64,000 nucleotides of DNA. It comes from Antedon mediterranea. Its lineage: Eukaryota > Echinodermata > Crinoidea > Comatulida > Antedonidae. Shown piece after piece: positions 23,955 through 35,580 of the stretch. Below the pieces are notes generated by a model. The model had not been told where the DNA came from, ran no database searches, and worked only from the letters and a program-made list of their open reading frames with translations. Each line of letters opens with the position of its first letter. The stretch's first letter is position 1. The stretch is taken from assembly GCF_964355755.1 (NCBI RefSeq), contig NC_092675.1, positions 30,156,912-30,220,911 of the forward strand. Direction: 5' to 3'. The translations under genes were made by a program, and so were the position numbers.

Positions 23955-24405
23955 AAAAAAGGGAAAAGCATTGGTCAAGACTGTTCAGCATCTCCGGTGG
24001 GGCACTCCCCTCTAGGGATACGGGGAAAATTACTCTACTCTACTTTAATAGTGACGCACACAAGCGCAACCATCAATAAAAGGGAAAAGCATTGGTCAAG
24101 ACTGTTCAGCATCTCCGGTGGGGCACTACGATCATTGTCACAAAACCTTCTTCAAGAGCGTAGAGCGAAAAATCAGTGGGGTCAGAGATCTTTTTACGTT
24201 GCGGCCGCAAGTGTATGGAACAGCTTACCAGCAACAGTTAAATGCTCAACTAGTCAAAACAGTTTCAAGACCAACCTAAAGACGTCGCTATTCGCTGATG
24301 TTCTCGCACGTTGTTAATGCACAAAGCGCCATGAGCGCCACATGGGTGGAGGATACCGGCGCTATATAAGTCTTCATTTATTATTATTATTATTATTATT
24401 AATAA
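23955..24405 (+). mobile_element. 3' end of a CR1/L2-like LINE with ATT microsatellite tail
   Basis: The frame ends QRSFYVAAASVWNSLPATVK, then SQNSFKTNLKTSLF, the usual C-terminus of non-LTR reverse transcriptases. It is followed by 'gcgccacatgggtggaggataccggcgctatataagtcttcatttattattatt', a typical LINE tail. A ~50-bp stretch (aaaagggaaaagcattggtc...) is duplicated at 23957 and 24078. Confidence 0.75.
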
Positions 24406-25640
24406 AAGTGACCATCACAGTGAGGTATAAAAGAACAAAAACAGGATGGACCCTGTTTGTCTCTCTCGGAAGCACTAAACCATTATTAATTTAAAACATA
24501 GCCATATTTACCAATGGTAGACGTCATGCTTATTAGACAGTATTATCATAAAAATAAGACATATTTTGCCGGTACGAAAAATCAAATAGTTTAGTCAAAT
24601 TAGTTTAAGCATTGACGAAAAACACCGTGCCACTTTTTGATAAATTAATCAGATTTAAATGAAACTTACATAATTGACGGTTTTCAAATATGTCCCAAAA
24701 TTAAAAATAGATATAACAATAACACATACAACGAAACATAGAAGAAAACGTCGACGGTCGAAAAAAATCATAATGCTGTTTTTGTCGTTATGTATAATAC
24801 AAGTATGCTGTCACAAGTGTCATAAGTTGTGTATATATTTTGCTAGTCTATTTTTACTTTTTGTTTTTTAATATTTATTCTGTTTTAGGAAGCCATTGTG
24901 TGAAGCCAGTGGAGCAGAGTATTGTGTTGCAGAGAAGAATGGTGTGGAGAGATGATTGGTCGAGAGGTATAAGAGTTAGATTAGGGTGTGAGATGTTGAT
25001 TGGTGGATAAGGTGGTGGTGATCATTGAGAATTGGTTGGGGGTTTTATTTTGTGGGGATTTTTTTTTGGTTTGGGATTAGAAAGAAAAGAATTATTAAAT
25101 TTACTTTTACACATTATTGAGAGTTGTACAGTTGTGACTATTTACCGTTGTTTACCGGTGGTTCAAATAAATTACATAGCAGTTGCGGCTGTGTGACGTA
25201 GAGCTAATGATATTGTCATATTTTTTCATTTCATTTATTTATTCGACCAATACACAGATACAGAACAGAAACAAAGCACAATGGTCAGGGACAACTAAAG
25301 CAAAACAATTACTATAACTCAAAGAGTCAGTTGCCCCTTAAAAAACATCGAAATACAAAAAATATTGCACCAAGTAAAACATTTGTACAAGCTTATACAA
25401 AAGTATCTTAAGACTCAAAATGAGTATAAGGGATCGGTACATAAATATACTAATTTAAAAGATAAAAAGATTAAAAATTGAAACAACATCTCTTTCAGTG
25501 AGGTAATGTCGGACTTTCGAAAAAAGCATGTTAAAGAGACCTCAACTGCTGAATTTCTTACATCATCATTTTTGTGAAAGTGACGAGCAGCTTATATTGT
25601 GGATAAGCGATAGTTGGCGCTAGTTGGTGCTTTCTCCCAG
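24406..25640. other. no host gene recognised; possible old repeat at 25225-25560
   Basis: 24880-25080 is G-rich (gtggtggtgatc, ggttgggggtttt). 25225-25560 begins tttatttattcgaccaatac and resembles the reversed 3' end of a LINE. That is weak evidence. Confidence 0.3.
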
Positions 25641-25645
25641 AGCCA

Positions 25646-26144
25646 TATATAAAGAGTTGCGACTTCGAATGGAGTAGAAGGCATAATATTGTGTCCAACT
25701 ATGTAGAGTATGGAGTTTTGTTTTAAAAATGTATAACGTTCAAAAGGCTTTAACTATCGAATTTAATATCAAAACAACCAATTTGCTAAAATAATAATAA
25801 ATTATAAAGTTACGATTTTAAACAAAATAGCAATTTCGGTCTACACGTGTGCGTTTAGTTTGTACAGCGATTTTCTATAGTAAATGCATTGTTTTTACAT
25901 TTTGTTGTTTAAAATCATGTTCACAGTAACTTTATGATTTCGTTATTATCTTAACAAAAACCTATAAACAAATTGATTGTTTTGATATTAAATTCGATAT
26001 TAAAAGCCTCGTGAATGTTATACATTTTTTAAGCAAATCCATAGGCCTACTCTACATAGGCATAGTTGGACACAAAGATGGCCGGTGTGCACAACGTAAC
26101 TTTCTAAAATCCGTGAACGCAATGCCGTAACTCTTTATATAGTA
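25646..26144. mobile_element. ~500-bp palindromic fold-back element
   Basis: Left half: TATAAAGAGTTGCG, GTGTCCAACTATGTAGAGTA, TAACTATCGAATTTAATATC, AAAGTTACGATTTTAAACAA. The right half carries the same blocks in reverse complement and reverse order, to CCGTAACTCTTTATA. TA flanks both ends, as for Tc1/mariner-derived MITEs. The whole element can fold as one imperfect hairpin. Confidence 0.75.
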
Positions 26145-26164
26145 GGCCTACAGGAAAACAATGA

Positions 26165-26295
26165 AATATGGTTGACAAAAATTCAATAGAATTTATTTCA
26201 CCACAATGCATTTCTATAAGGTCCCTATATAAACATATCAAGTCTAGAAAAATCCAGGTAATAGGGGTTTTTAAACAAATGGCCGCCACTGAAAG
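26165..26295 (-). repeat. arm of an inverted repeat pair with 28135-28265
   Basis: Shares in reverse complement 'ggccttatcgaaatgcattgtggtgaaa'-like, 'tggatttttctg', and 'ggcggcc..ttttgtttaaaa.ccctat' blocks with 28135-28265, at roughly 75-80% by eye. Confidence 0.6.
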
Positions 26296-28134
26296 TGAAA
26301 ATTCCTAAAAATAAAAAATAACATAAACGATAGATATAATTACCACTTTATAACGTTTTTGCATTTTCTTTATACATTTATTTACAGTTTTGAAGATCTC
26401 AAAGTGCTATTAATTAGAAAATTGCCGCAAAAAACATATAGTATATAGGATATCAAAATGAGCGGACGGTAGAATTTTGAATTTGAAATTGTGGGTTGGA
26501 AATGATGAGTCAACATATTTATACATTTTAAAATACATTTTAAAATACATTATAAAATATATCGTGATTTTTAAAGTTGAGGGATATTGAACATTTGCTA
26601 CATTTGAACCGTCCCAACAGTACAAGGCCTATTAGGTTAAGAGATACAATGAACAAATAATTTAACAAGGAACTACTTTATTGAAACAAATTGGTGGTAA
26701 GGGCTTCCTGTTTTTTACATCGTTGACCTGAGAAGAACCTGAGTTGAATGCTTACTATACTAAGTACAAAAACAAACAAAAAACCACAAAATCATAATAA
26801 TCAAAATAGTTTTAAAATAGCAGACTAGTTTTTAACAAAGTAGTACTATAAGTTTTTTTGTTTATTTATCAAATGTATTAGTGGACCCTCTATTACTATA
26901 TACTATGTACAGCTTGCCTCATCCTTAAGATGGGGTGTAAAGGCATTGTTAAATCCTTGAATGCACATGTGAATAATACTGTAGAAAGCCACTCCGAGAG
27001 TGCATATGTGTCTCCGCCTACATAAGATTTACTCTCCGAAAATATGAAAAAATTGTATGTGTCTTAATGCTGTGTGTGATTTAGACTAATAAAATAGATT
27101 TTATTTAAACTGAAATTTTGCTTTTTGCAACTTTTTCACAAAACAATAGTCTTCATTGACTTCCCTCCATATAGCTACCAATACCAAATTCTTCTGATGC
27201 AATGATTATTTTTTTTCTTTTGGAAAGTGTTTGGTTTACACAATTTGACTTTTAAGACAACTTTTCCTAAACCAAATTTACTGACAGCCCATAATTATTA
27301 GTCATCAAAACATATATGCCTTCACATAAATTAATTGATGTAGCATGGCTCGCCCATTGAGACACAGTGGGCAGTGAGATGAAGGTTTATGAGTGGTCTA
27401 GAAGTATGTATGGAGTGCAGGACTGTAGGAAAAGTACAAAGTTTGTAAATGATGCATGTGTATGACTGTCTCTCATAGCCATAATACCGTCTTTTAAACA
27501 GTATCTGCTGAGAGGGAATGTGCACTGCTTCTCTATTAATGTCATGGCTGCTTCATTCATTGATTTAATACTGTATGTTATCGATGGGGAAGTACTGTAA
27601 ATGCATTATATACATGTAAAGTATTTCCTTTGTGCTTTTTATACATGGAATACACCTAATCCGGTATAGAAAAAGGTGTGCTTACAAACTGTGTAAAACC
27701 AAACTTCTCCAAAAAAGGAAATTTGCATTGGGATAGCTACATAATGGAGGGAACTAAGGAGAATTTGGATAACCTAACGTTATTGACGGTTCTATGAGAA
27801 ATCAGCACATGCTCAATTCCTATCTATAGACGGGGTATGATGGATTAATTGATTGCAAGATTGTAGTTTATTGTTGTGACAGTACAAATCTAAGTTTTAT
27901 TAGATACCGTAGTCCTATGCATTATAATGCATATGACTATGCTGTCTATTATAACGTGGTGATATTGATACTTAGATGTTTGCTTTTGCTGCCATTTTCT
28001 AATAGCACTTAAATTAAATGTATATTGCAGTTGAAATGTTTGAAACTAAAGAAACATAAAAGCACTTTAAAAACTGCTATGGTAATTAGATCTACTATTT
28101 ATATTTGTTTGTCCTTGTTTACACATTTTCGCCA
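26296..28134. other. no gene recognised
   Basis: AT-rich. Several AATAAA words (e.g. near 27090) but no exon-like frame. Confidence 0.35.
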
Positions 28135-28265
28135 TCGGCGGCCAATTTTGTTTAAAACCCTATTTCCCTTAGCTGGATTTTTCTGAGACTTTTAGTATGT
28201 TCATATATGGACCTTATCGAAATGCATTGTGGTGAAAACAATTCTGTTGCAATTTTGTCAACCTT
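28135..28265 (+). repeat. arm of an inverted repeat pair with 26165-26295
   Basis: See partner. The two arms are ~1.9 kb apart, so this is either a decayed TIR pair or two independent insertions. Confidence 0.6.
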
Positions 28266-28424
28266 TTATTAATTCTGAGCATATCTTTCCTGTACTAATA
28301 TGACTCTGCGCAAGATAGATAACTGTTGCTACTGTAGGTCCCATTCTACAATATTACGCCAACTGTAATCCCATGAACGCCATTCGAGCAAACATTTAGC
28401 CACAATTTACCAGCCGGGTATTTT

Positions 28425-28730
28425 GTCCGCCCGAATGGATGGATAATGAAAGTTATTTATCTTGCGGCGCTATACAATCTTTGCATTCTCTAGCGGTAAC
28501 CAAGCATAGGCTTAAGTAATTCCACACATTTGGTTGTTTATTTATTTTTTTTCTTGAATTATTAAAGGTAACTCCCGGTATATTTTTTTCTAAATTTCTA
28601 TTGTTTGTTATAAAATAACAACCTTGCATCGGAATTCATAATAATCCCACCTACGCCCGAATGGATTCCAAGTTATTTATCTTGCGGCGCTATACAATCT
28701 TTGAATTCTAGCGGTAACCAAGCAATCATC
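28425..28730. repeat. direct repeat pair (cttgcggcgctatacaatcttt)
   Basis: The stretch cccgaatggat, then agttatttatcttgcggcgc, tatacaatcttt and tagcggtaaccaagca, occurs at 28429-28505 and 28659-28727. The spacer piece 'attgtttgttataaaataac' recurs at 31015. Confidence 0.7.
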
Positions 28731-28739
28731 TATATATAA

Positions 28740-29840
28740 ATTTACGTAAGGGCAAAAATCGGTCAATCGCGCGTTACTTCTAGAATGTTTACTCGATGGT
28801 ATATAAAGTTGGTTCGTACTTTCGATACTGATTTTAACCACCTGATGTAACACTGTTTACTAATTAAATTGAGTTCGATAATTAGTTATTGACAATTAAA
28901 ACGAATTTAGGTTCAACGATTTGCCCCAAATAGGGGTGTTTTCCGATCGTGGTATACACTAAATGCATGTCCATCTTGAAAAATACCCGCATACAATAAT
29001 ACGAGGACGCTTCGCATTTTCCTATCTCCTCCTACGATAATTGTTTTTAATAATGGCTGAAAACCGGTTGAACAGCTCGAGTACAGCATCATAATGTTGA
29101 AGACAGGCCGATTTTCTTTAAAGAATACTATTTTGATAGATTTAATATACCTTTATACAAATGTATTGATTTGCGATGAATGGAACATTCCAATCTTTGT
29201 TCTACAAGTGTCTATTCCCTCAGGCGTCGTAAAGGCAAGTACTGTACAGGTAGGCCTAATGTATACTCAAAACAGAAATTCGATCCATTTTTTATTCAAT
29301 CTGTGCTGCAGAGGTTGGATATAGATTTTTTTTAAACAGATAATGAGCTAGTGTTTCCAGTGGCCGTATATTTATGTACAAATCTTTATTATTGCAGTTA
29401 AACCACCCACATCATCACCCTTCCCTCACTGGCATGAGTAGCGTTGTAAAGACAGTAGAGGATAGGCCTACAGGGGCCTATAGTGCATCACATGCCCTCC
29501 CTAAACGCACAACAACTTTGGTGGGTAGGGTAGGAACCAACTTAAGTATGAATTGGCTCTAAGAAACAATTGAAAACCATAAAGAATATATTTAAAAATT
29601 GTTCCTGTTTGCACCCATCCTCTTCCCCATCCCTTAACCCTAATGTTACATATAAAACACAAATTAAGTTTGTTTAAATTTGACAATTGGTCTTATTTTG
29701 TGACAAGTTTCTCTTTCGGAAGTAATTCCCAGGGTGCTAATTTTAGTTGAGTGCATAAATCACAGTGTCTATTTATTCGTTCCTGTAAACGACAGTGTAC
29801 GTACATTTGAAATCGCCAGTTTTTTTAATCTGTGGGCACA
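28740..29840. other. no gene recognised
   Basis: Short frames at 29094-29324, 29374-29562 and 29501-29686 show no family features or supporting splice context. Confidence 0.35.
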
Positions 29841-29842
29841 AC

Positions 29843-29870
29843 CTAGATGGTACGCTCGCGTACCATCTAG
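29843..29870. repeat. perfect 12-bp-stem hairpin CTAGATGGTACG / CGTACCATCTAG
   Basis: The stem CTAGATGGTACG, loop CTCG and stem CGTACCATCTAG are exact. The right side ends CTAG followed by T, as at a Helitron 3' terminus. A partial copy (gcgtaccatctgg) occurs near 36037. Confidence 0.8.
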
Positions 29871-30119
29871 TTAAAGTAATTTGACCAATTTAGTTTTCAC
29901 TCTTTCTTGGTCACACTTGCGTTGTGCTTACGTCGTGATGTTGCATCCAAATGAGAATCCAGGAAACACATGATTTATAATGAAATCTAAATAAAAACAC
30001 AAATGTGGTTTATGACATTATATACGCAGAAGGATCTTTGATCGGATTATGATACCGGCTATTGTATTTGCGTTAGCAAGATCCTATAATATATTATAAA
30101 TAACTAACGATTCTGAGAA

Positions 30120-30214
30120 AATCAATCAATCAATATATCTTAAATCAATCAATTATCTTTATTTAAATCAATGCATATAACCTATAATTCGTCATAGTGA
30201 CGAATTAAATCTAG
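30120..30214 (+). mobile_element. Helitron-like element 3' end, copy C
   Basis: 'aaatcaatgcatataacctataattcg...' matches copy B base for base through the terminal hairpin and CTAG (30211-30214). Confidence 0.6.
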
Positions 30215-31295
30215 TTTGATTTTGTTTCCTTCACTTCATATCATAATCTATGAACGATTTCTTAGGCTGCCATGGAAAGGATAAAACAGAAAAGACCATT
30301 ATATTGGTGTCTTTTCACCGTTTCAATTTTTCCAGCTGTTTATTCTGATTCAGTAAAATATGTTTGGCAACATTCTGTCAATTTGTAAAACTTACAACTT
30401 AAAATGTATTAAAATGTAATTAAATATTGTGAACATTCGGGTAAAATATAAACATATTTTTATATTGCTATGTAGTTCCTTGATAGTAAACCAGTCATGT
30501 AAACTTAAGTTTGCAAGACAGTTTCGTCTAGCTGTCAGCTTCTTGACTTCTTCAATTGCTATGCGTTATGACGCCGATTGGTCTCCTTTCCAGCCACTGG
30601 ATGTTTTTGGTGTGTAGCCTAGGGGACCAGTCGTTGTCAGGAGTTGATGATACATTTATATTGTCTAATATTTGTAAGGAACGAATTATTCAGTTCATAC
30701 TTTACCTGGAGCTATTTTAGCATCTGTAGTATGCAAATAAAATTCATTTATGTATCTATTTGCTCTGCGTTTGTATCAAGCACTTTTGTTCATCAATTGT
30801 ATCAGTTTATTAAACATATGTTTGTAGATTAGCTACCGTTGCTGTAAACAAATTCATTATTGTGATCTATAGATTTGAAGTTAAATTTGGATTTAAATCA
30901 AAGCTCTCTAATTACTTTATTTATTATTTTACTCCACTCTTAATTTTCACACTCAAAAGAAACACATGTTGTTTATTGTTTTCTTTTCTTAAAATAGTTA
31001 TTAAAACAATTGTCTATTGTTTGTTATAAAATAACAAACTTGCATCAAAATTGATAATAAACTCACCTACAGATTTTTTTTCGTCAGCAGTAAAGCATTG
31101 TGTATTTCATAACAACGTGTAACCGGCCATATTGACATAATTCCAAACAATAAATTGGCCTCTGTTTTGATTTAATCCGTTTAAAGAAAAAACCGGTAAT
31201 TTAAATTATTATTTATTTTAAATTTTATTTAAAACATGGGCCTATTTATGCAGGATAAAAATATATCTAACATTCATAAACAAAATGGATCTGGT
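30215..31295. other. no gene recognised
   Basis: AT-rich. Short frames at 30429-30617 and 30644-30832 have no recognisable features. Confidence 0.35.
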
Positions 31296-31870
31296 TAGAC
31301 CTGGTGCTAAATTGGGTCCACTTGATCGAGCAGTACTGTAGTACTATTTCTATTATTGATGTTAATAAAGGTATAAATGGCGCTCCGTAGAGAAGTTAAA
31401 TTATACACATTGTTTATTCTTGTGGGTCAAGCTGATATAACATAGAAATAAGTCACGTCACTGAATTTTAATATCTTTTCGTATTTTAATACACTGTGCT
31501 CAAGTGGACCCAATTTTGTACCAGGGAAGCACATTGATATAAAATAGAAATAAGTCACTGAATGTTAATATCTTTTCGTATTTTAATACACTGTGCTCAA
31601 GTGGACCCAATTTGGCGTCAGTGGAGCACAGTGATATAAAATAGAAATAAGTCACTGAATTGTAATATCTTTTCGTATTTTAATACAATGTACTCAAGTG
31701 TACCCAATTTGGCACCAGGCGAGCACAGTGATATAAAATAGAAATAATTCACGGAATTTTAATATCTTTTCGTATGTTAATACACTGTGCTCAAGTGGAC
31801 CCAACTTGGAGCCAGTGGAGCACAGTGATATAAAATAGAAATAAGTCACTGAATTTTAATATCTTTTTGT
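31296..31870. repeat. 105-bp tandem repeat (about 5 copies)
   Basis: Unit: tgtgctcaagtggacccaat, then 'gcgtcagtggagcacagtgatataaaatagaaataagtcactgaat' and 'aatatcttttcgtattttaatac'. Within each unit, gtgctcaagtgg and gagcacagtg-type words are partly palindromic. Related copies lie at 32760-32940 (inverted) and 37715-37775. Confidence 0.85.
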
Positions 31871-32039
31871 ATTAAGCATATTTGAATACCTACCGACAAT
31901 ACAGTGTCACATATCTCTATTTATGAATGAAATGGCCTCAATTTTAATGTAAAAAAGGAATTCATTATCTTCGTTACGCGTTACGTATGTAATGTAATGT
32001 ATCTCTCATCATAGTTTGGTATGCCGTTCGTTGTTATAC

Positions 32040-32440
32040 AAATGAGTTTGTGCAGGTGTAGTGGGCAAGATGGTATTGTTAGTCATTCGCGGTCAACGCG
32101 CCCCACTGTTAAATTTTGATTTTGTTAATCAATGTTGCAACATTGGTAGCGAAATGTCCGATTCTTCATAGTAGTTGGTGTGTATGGCCGCATCGTCCCA
32201 GAATAAACATGCCATATAGGCATATACGAAGTCGAGTTTTTAAAGTAGAAAACCCCACCTAAAATGTTGAAGTCGCATCTTGATTTTAACATTATCATAA
32301 TTATCATACTATACTGACTATGTATAGTAATAAGTATAAGTAAGTGCATTTCTGTGCAGGTGTATTATGGTAAAGATGGTATGTTAGTCATTCGCGGTCA
32401 ACACGCCACACTGTTAAATTTTGATGCTGTTAATTATTTA
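32040..32440. repeat. direct repeat pair (gttagtcattcgcggtcaac)
   Basis: 'gtgcaggtgta...agatggta...gttagtcattcgcggtcaac.cgcc.cactgttaaattttgat' occurs at 32053-32130 and 32357-32432. Confidence 0.7.
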
Positions 32441-32759
32441 CATTAGAAGATTTTTCAAATCATGTAAATAAAATATTTTTCGGGCGGGAAGCTAGCAGTT
32501 CCCCTCGTTTAGTTTGCAAAAGTAATCTCGAAAAGAACTCCGTTTGGAAAAGAAGCCCACCCAAAAGTACTAAAAACGAAGGAGCACATGGGCTGCTTTT
32601 CGAGGTTTTATGGCAGTCTATTTAATGGAAAATAATGCCATGCAACTTTGTTTCTGATTTAAAAAAAGTTCCACTTGACATTTACAATCCTCAAAATATC
32701 TCTCTTCTTTCAAAATAAAAGAAAAACAATATTCATTATTTTCCATTTAAAAAAAAATC

Positions 32760-32940
32760 CACTGGTACCAAATTGTGTCCACTTGAGCACAGTGTTTTAT
32801 ACGAAGAGATATTAAAATTTAGTGACTTTATTTCTATTTTATATCACTGTGCTCCACTGGGGCCAAATTGGGTCCACTTGAGCACATTGTATTAACATAC
32901 GAAAAGATATTAACATTTAGTGACTTTATTTCTATTTAAT
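32760..32940 (-). repeat. inverted copies of the 105-bp repeat (about 2)
   Basis: Reads ccaaattg(g/t)gtccacttgagcaca and gatattaa(a/c)atttagtgac, the reverse complement of the 31296-31870 array. Confidence 0.8.
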
Positions 32941-33000
32941 TTTTTTTATTAAACCTTATTTTGTGAGGGTGACCCTAAACAGCATATGCAGAAAGTCAAA
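32935..33000. repeat. LINE/SINE tail-like repeat, related to 41125-41185
   Basis: Both stretches share 'accttattt...gagggtgac(c/t)ctaaacagcatatgc'. Confidence 0.5.
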
Positions 33001-33559
33001 AACATATGAAAAAACGGATGAACTATGCTAAAAAAATATAAAAATACATAATACAGTATATATATATTTATGAATTAGATAGAACACGGGCGTCTATTAC
33101 ACGGTGTTTCACGTTAAACGATCTTCAGATACACTGAACAATACCGTATCTCGAGGTGTTATAAGGCTTTAGTCAGGTGGTGTGTGTAAATTTTCTTGTT
33201 ATATGACGACATTTCGAAATCAGTTCAGACCTTTTGTTTAACAGATTTGTTTTGTTTGCATTTAGAATACAGTACATAGCTTTTCATCTAAACAAAGACT
33301 ACAACGCCGTAAGCGGCGTTCTTAGTGGAGCAATATTTAATTACTTTCCATTTAATTGTAAACATTACGTCATTACTTTTCAAAGACCATACGTACTTTG
33401 AGAGCTCGGATTCTTTACTGTACGTTTCTTTTTTGAAAGATTTCTTGTGATTGTTAAACCCAGTTTTAAACCCGGGAATGTTCTAAGCTATATTTCAACA
33501 TCATCCGCCACCTAGGATTCAAGTTAGGGACCAAAATGTGGTCAAAACCCCCACTTTCG

Positions 33560-34640
33560 ATGTTTGTTCGTTATACAAATTTCTGTTTCTGCACGTAACC
33601 ATACGTATGGGGTATCAAAATGATGGCAATTGTACCCGGAAGGTTTTAAACTACATTTAAAAAAATTCCCCCGACTCCTGGGGTTTTTGTGGGAGGGTGG
33701 GGGGAGGTGGGTGTGGTGGTTTGTGATGTCATTTTTGCTAGGGCTCGGGGTTGTAGGCTATCGAATTGTAAAATTATTCTACAAAAGTTTTACAGTATTT
33801 GAATTATCCTCAGCAAGGCGTTTGGGGAAATATAGATATAGATATACATATTTTATTCATTAACCAATATGACACCTATTCAATTACACATTTAGCAAAG
33901 TATTTTAACCATATCCAGCTATGTATCGGTCTCTTGGATTGTCTTATTACAGACATCCATACCTGTGTGAACATACACATGTTGTTTACTGTTACTGTGT
34001 TCAACTACATCACCAATCCTCCAAGGAAAAAACGTCAATTGTGGGAGAGTGGGGTTGGGAGAGTGGGGTTGGGAGGTAGGGTTCAGGGGATAGTGGGTAT
34101 TTTGCTTACACCAGAATTGTGGTTGGAAAATGTATTTAATCATCCCTGGGAAGCGGATGGGAGTTTGGGGTGGGTATGTAGGCCTATGATTATGACCGAA
34201 ACTGTATTTGGAATGTTTTAAACTACATTTGAAAACTGCCACTGAGGGATTATGATTGTATTGTACTAGGAAAAGTTACTAAATTTGAACTGTTCAGGGG
34301 AGGAGTTAAGGTTTGTTGATGGTGGCTGGGGTGGTGAAAGGAGAAAGAAGGCTGGGGGACCGCAGTATCTAAATTACATATTTTAATTATCAGCCAATAT
34401 GACACCTATTCATTTACACAATTTACAACGTACTTCAACCATTGTTAGACCCATCGTAGCTATGCATACTTACTCAATTCGAAGCTTAGGTTGAATTGAA
34501 TTTGTCCCTGACTGGGAAGAATTTGTTTTTAAGAAAGAGTATGGGGTGTTATTGAAGAGGGGTGGAGGTTGGTGAGTATAGTATGTACTGAGAAGACTGT
34601 GAACTAATTTTGAAACCCGCCCTGGGGCGGGTATAATTGC
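33560..34640. repeat. diverged ~0.5-kb G-rich tandem copies
   Basis: 'ccaatatgacacctattcaattacacatttagcaaagta' (33864) recurs at 34395. 'gttttaaactacatttaaaa' (33643) recurs at 34216. The frames at 33630-33863, 33799-34221 and 33919-34242 are by-products. Confidence 0.6.
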
Positions 34641-35395
34641 TAGTACCAATATAATGTCTTAGTTTCGTTATTGGTTTTGACGTCGGCGGAGTAGACAATT
34701 TCAGATGCGAGGCATGAACCATTTAGGGGGCATTCGGGTTTGTTGCGGCAATTGCACGCACTTTCTCGTTCTGTATGGGGGTTCAGTACATTGTGGTTAT
34801 GCTTGCTAATTACATTTTTTACACATGGCATACAACTATAGCTTACTTTAACATTGTTCTTATTAAATATTTTATGTAATACGTGTCCATTGGGAAAATG
34901 TTTTTTAATTAATTGTAAAAAGGTTCGTGCGACATTTGTCTTAATGTTCGTACTGAATGGTGGATTGAACCATATTATGTTTCTCCCTCAGTTTCTTCTT
35001 ATACCGGATGCGGAGTGGTGGGTGTAGAGTAAGTTATCTTTGTGTCCGCTTGTTCGAAGTGCTTCGCTGTATAGTTGCTTGGTGTTTTCGAATGTTTCTT
35101 CGTCGCTTGATAATTGACTTATTAACTCCTGCCGGGAGGGTGGTTAGAGGCTATGTTTATGTAAATGGGTTGGTTGCCTGGTTTTCTATATGGTTGGTAT
35201 TTCCCAGTCTGCAAATTAAACGTTACGTCCAAGTAGTTTACGGATTGCTTACTCGATTCCGTAGTTATCTTTAATCCGAAATTACTGAATATTTTATATA
35301 ACTTTGCTTTTATCGCAATAATTTTACGGGATGACACTTCTTGAATGCCGCCAAACCATCGTCTCGGTAGAGGCCGATTAAACTTTTATCGAATT
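34640..35395 (-). pseudogene. Penelope-like retroelement remnant (RT end + GIY-YIG linker)
   Basis: Near 35340-35390 the minus strand reads LIGLYRDDGLAAFKK, the RT YxDD block of Penelope-like elements. After a one-base shift it continues KIFSNFGLKITTES, VNYLDVTFNLQTGKYQPYRK and PIYINIASNHPP. Further on, 34640-34831 gives CNCRNKPECPLNGSCLASEI, the Cys-rich region just before the GIY-YIG endonuclease, and then a stop. It is a decayed internal fragment. The plus-strand frame at 35008-35274 is its shadow. Confidence 0.85.
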
Positions 35396-35409
35396 GTTGA
35401 CGAAGTTTG

Positions 35410-35580
35410 CAGGGTTGGCGCCAGGATCTTCCCGACACGGGGGGCTACATTCCCCGACGAGGGGGCTATGCGAGCGAAGCGCGAGCATCACAAGGCTGGG
35501 GGCTAGGGGGCCGCCAAGGGCCCCCGGTGGGGGTCCAGGGGGCGAAGCCCCCGGAAGCAACGCGTTCTAGCGTCATTTGA
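35410..35580. repeat. GC-rich repeat with gggggc-gaa-gccccc hairpin
   Basis: ccccgacgagggggctatg at 35452 is repeated as ccccgacgaggggggctag at 36643. Composition is sharply different from the flanks. The minus frame at 35378-35560 is low complexity and not a gene. Confidence 0.65.

Noticed and set aside
33630-34242. Overlapping frames of 77, 140 and 107 residues
   Set aside because: They lie in a diverged, G-rich tandem repeat on both strands and show no family features.
35008-35274. 88-residue plus frame
   Set aside because: Antisense shadow of the Penelope-like remnant.
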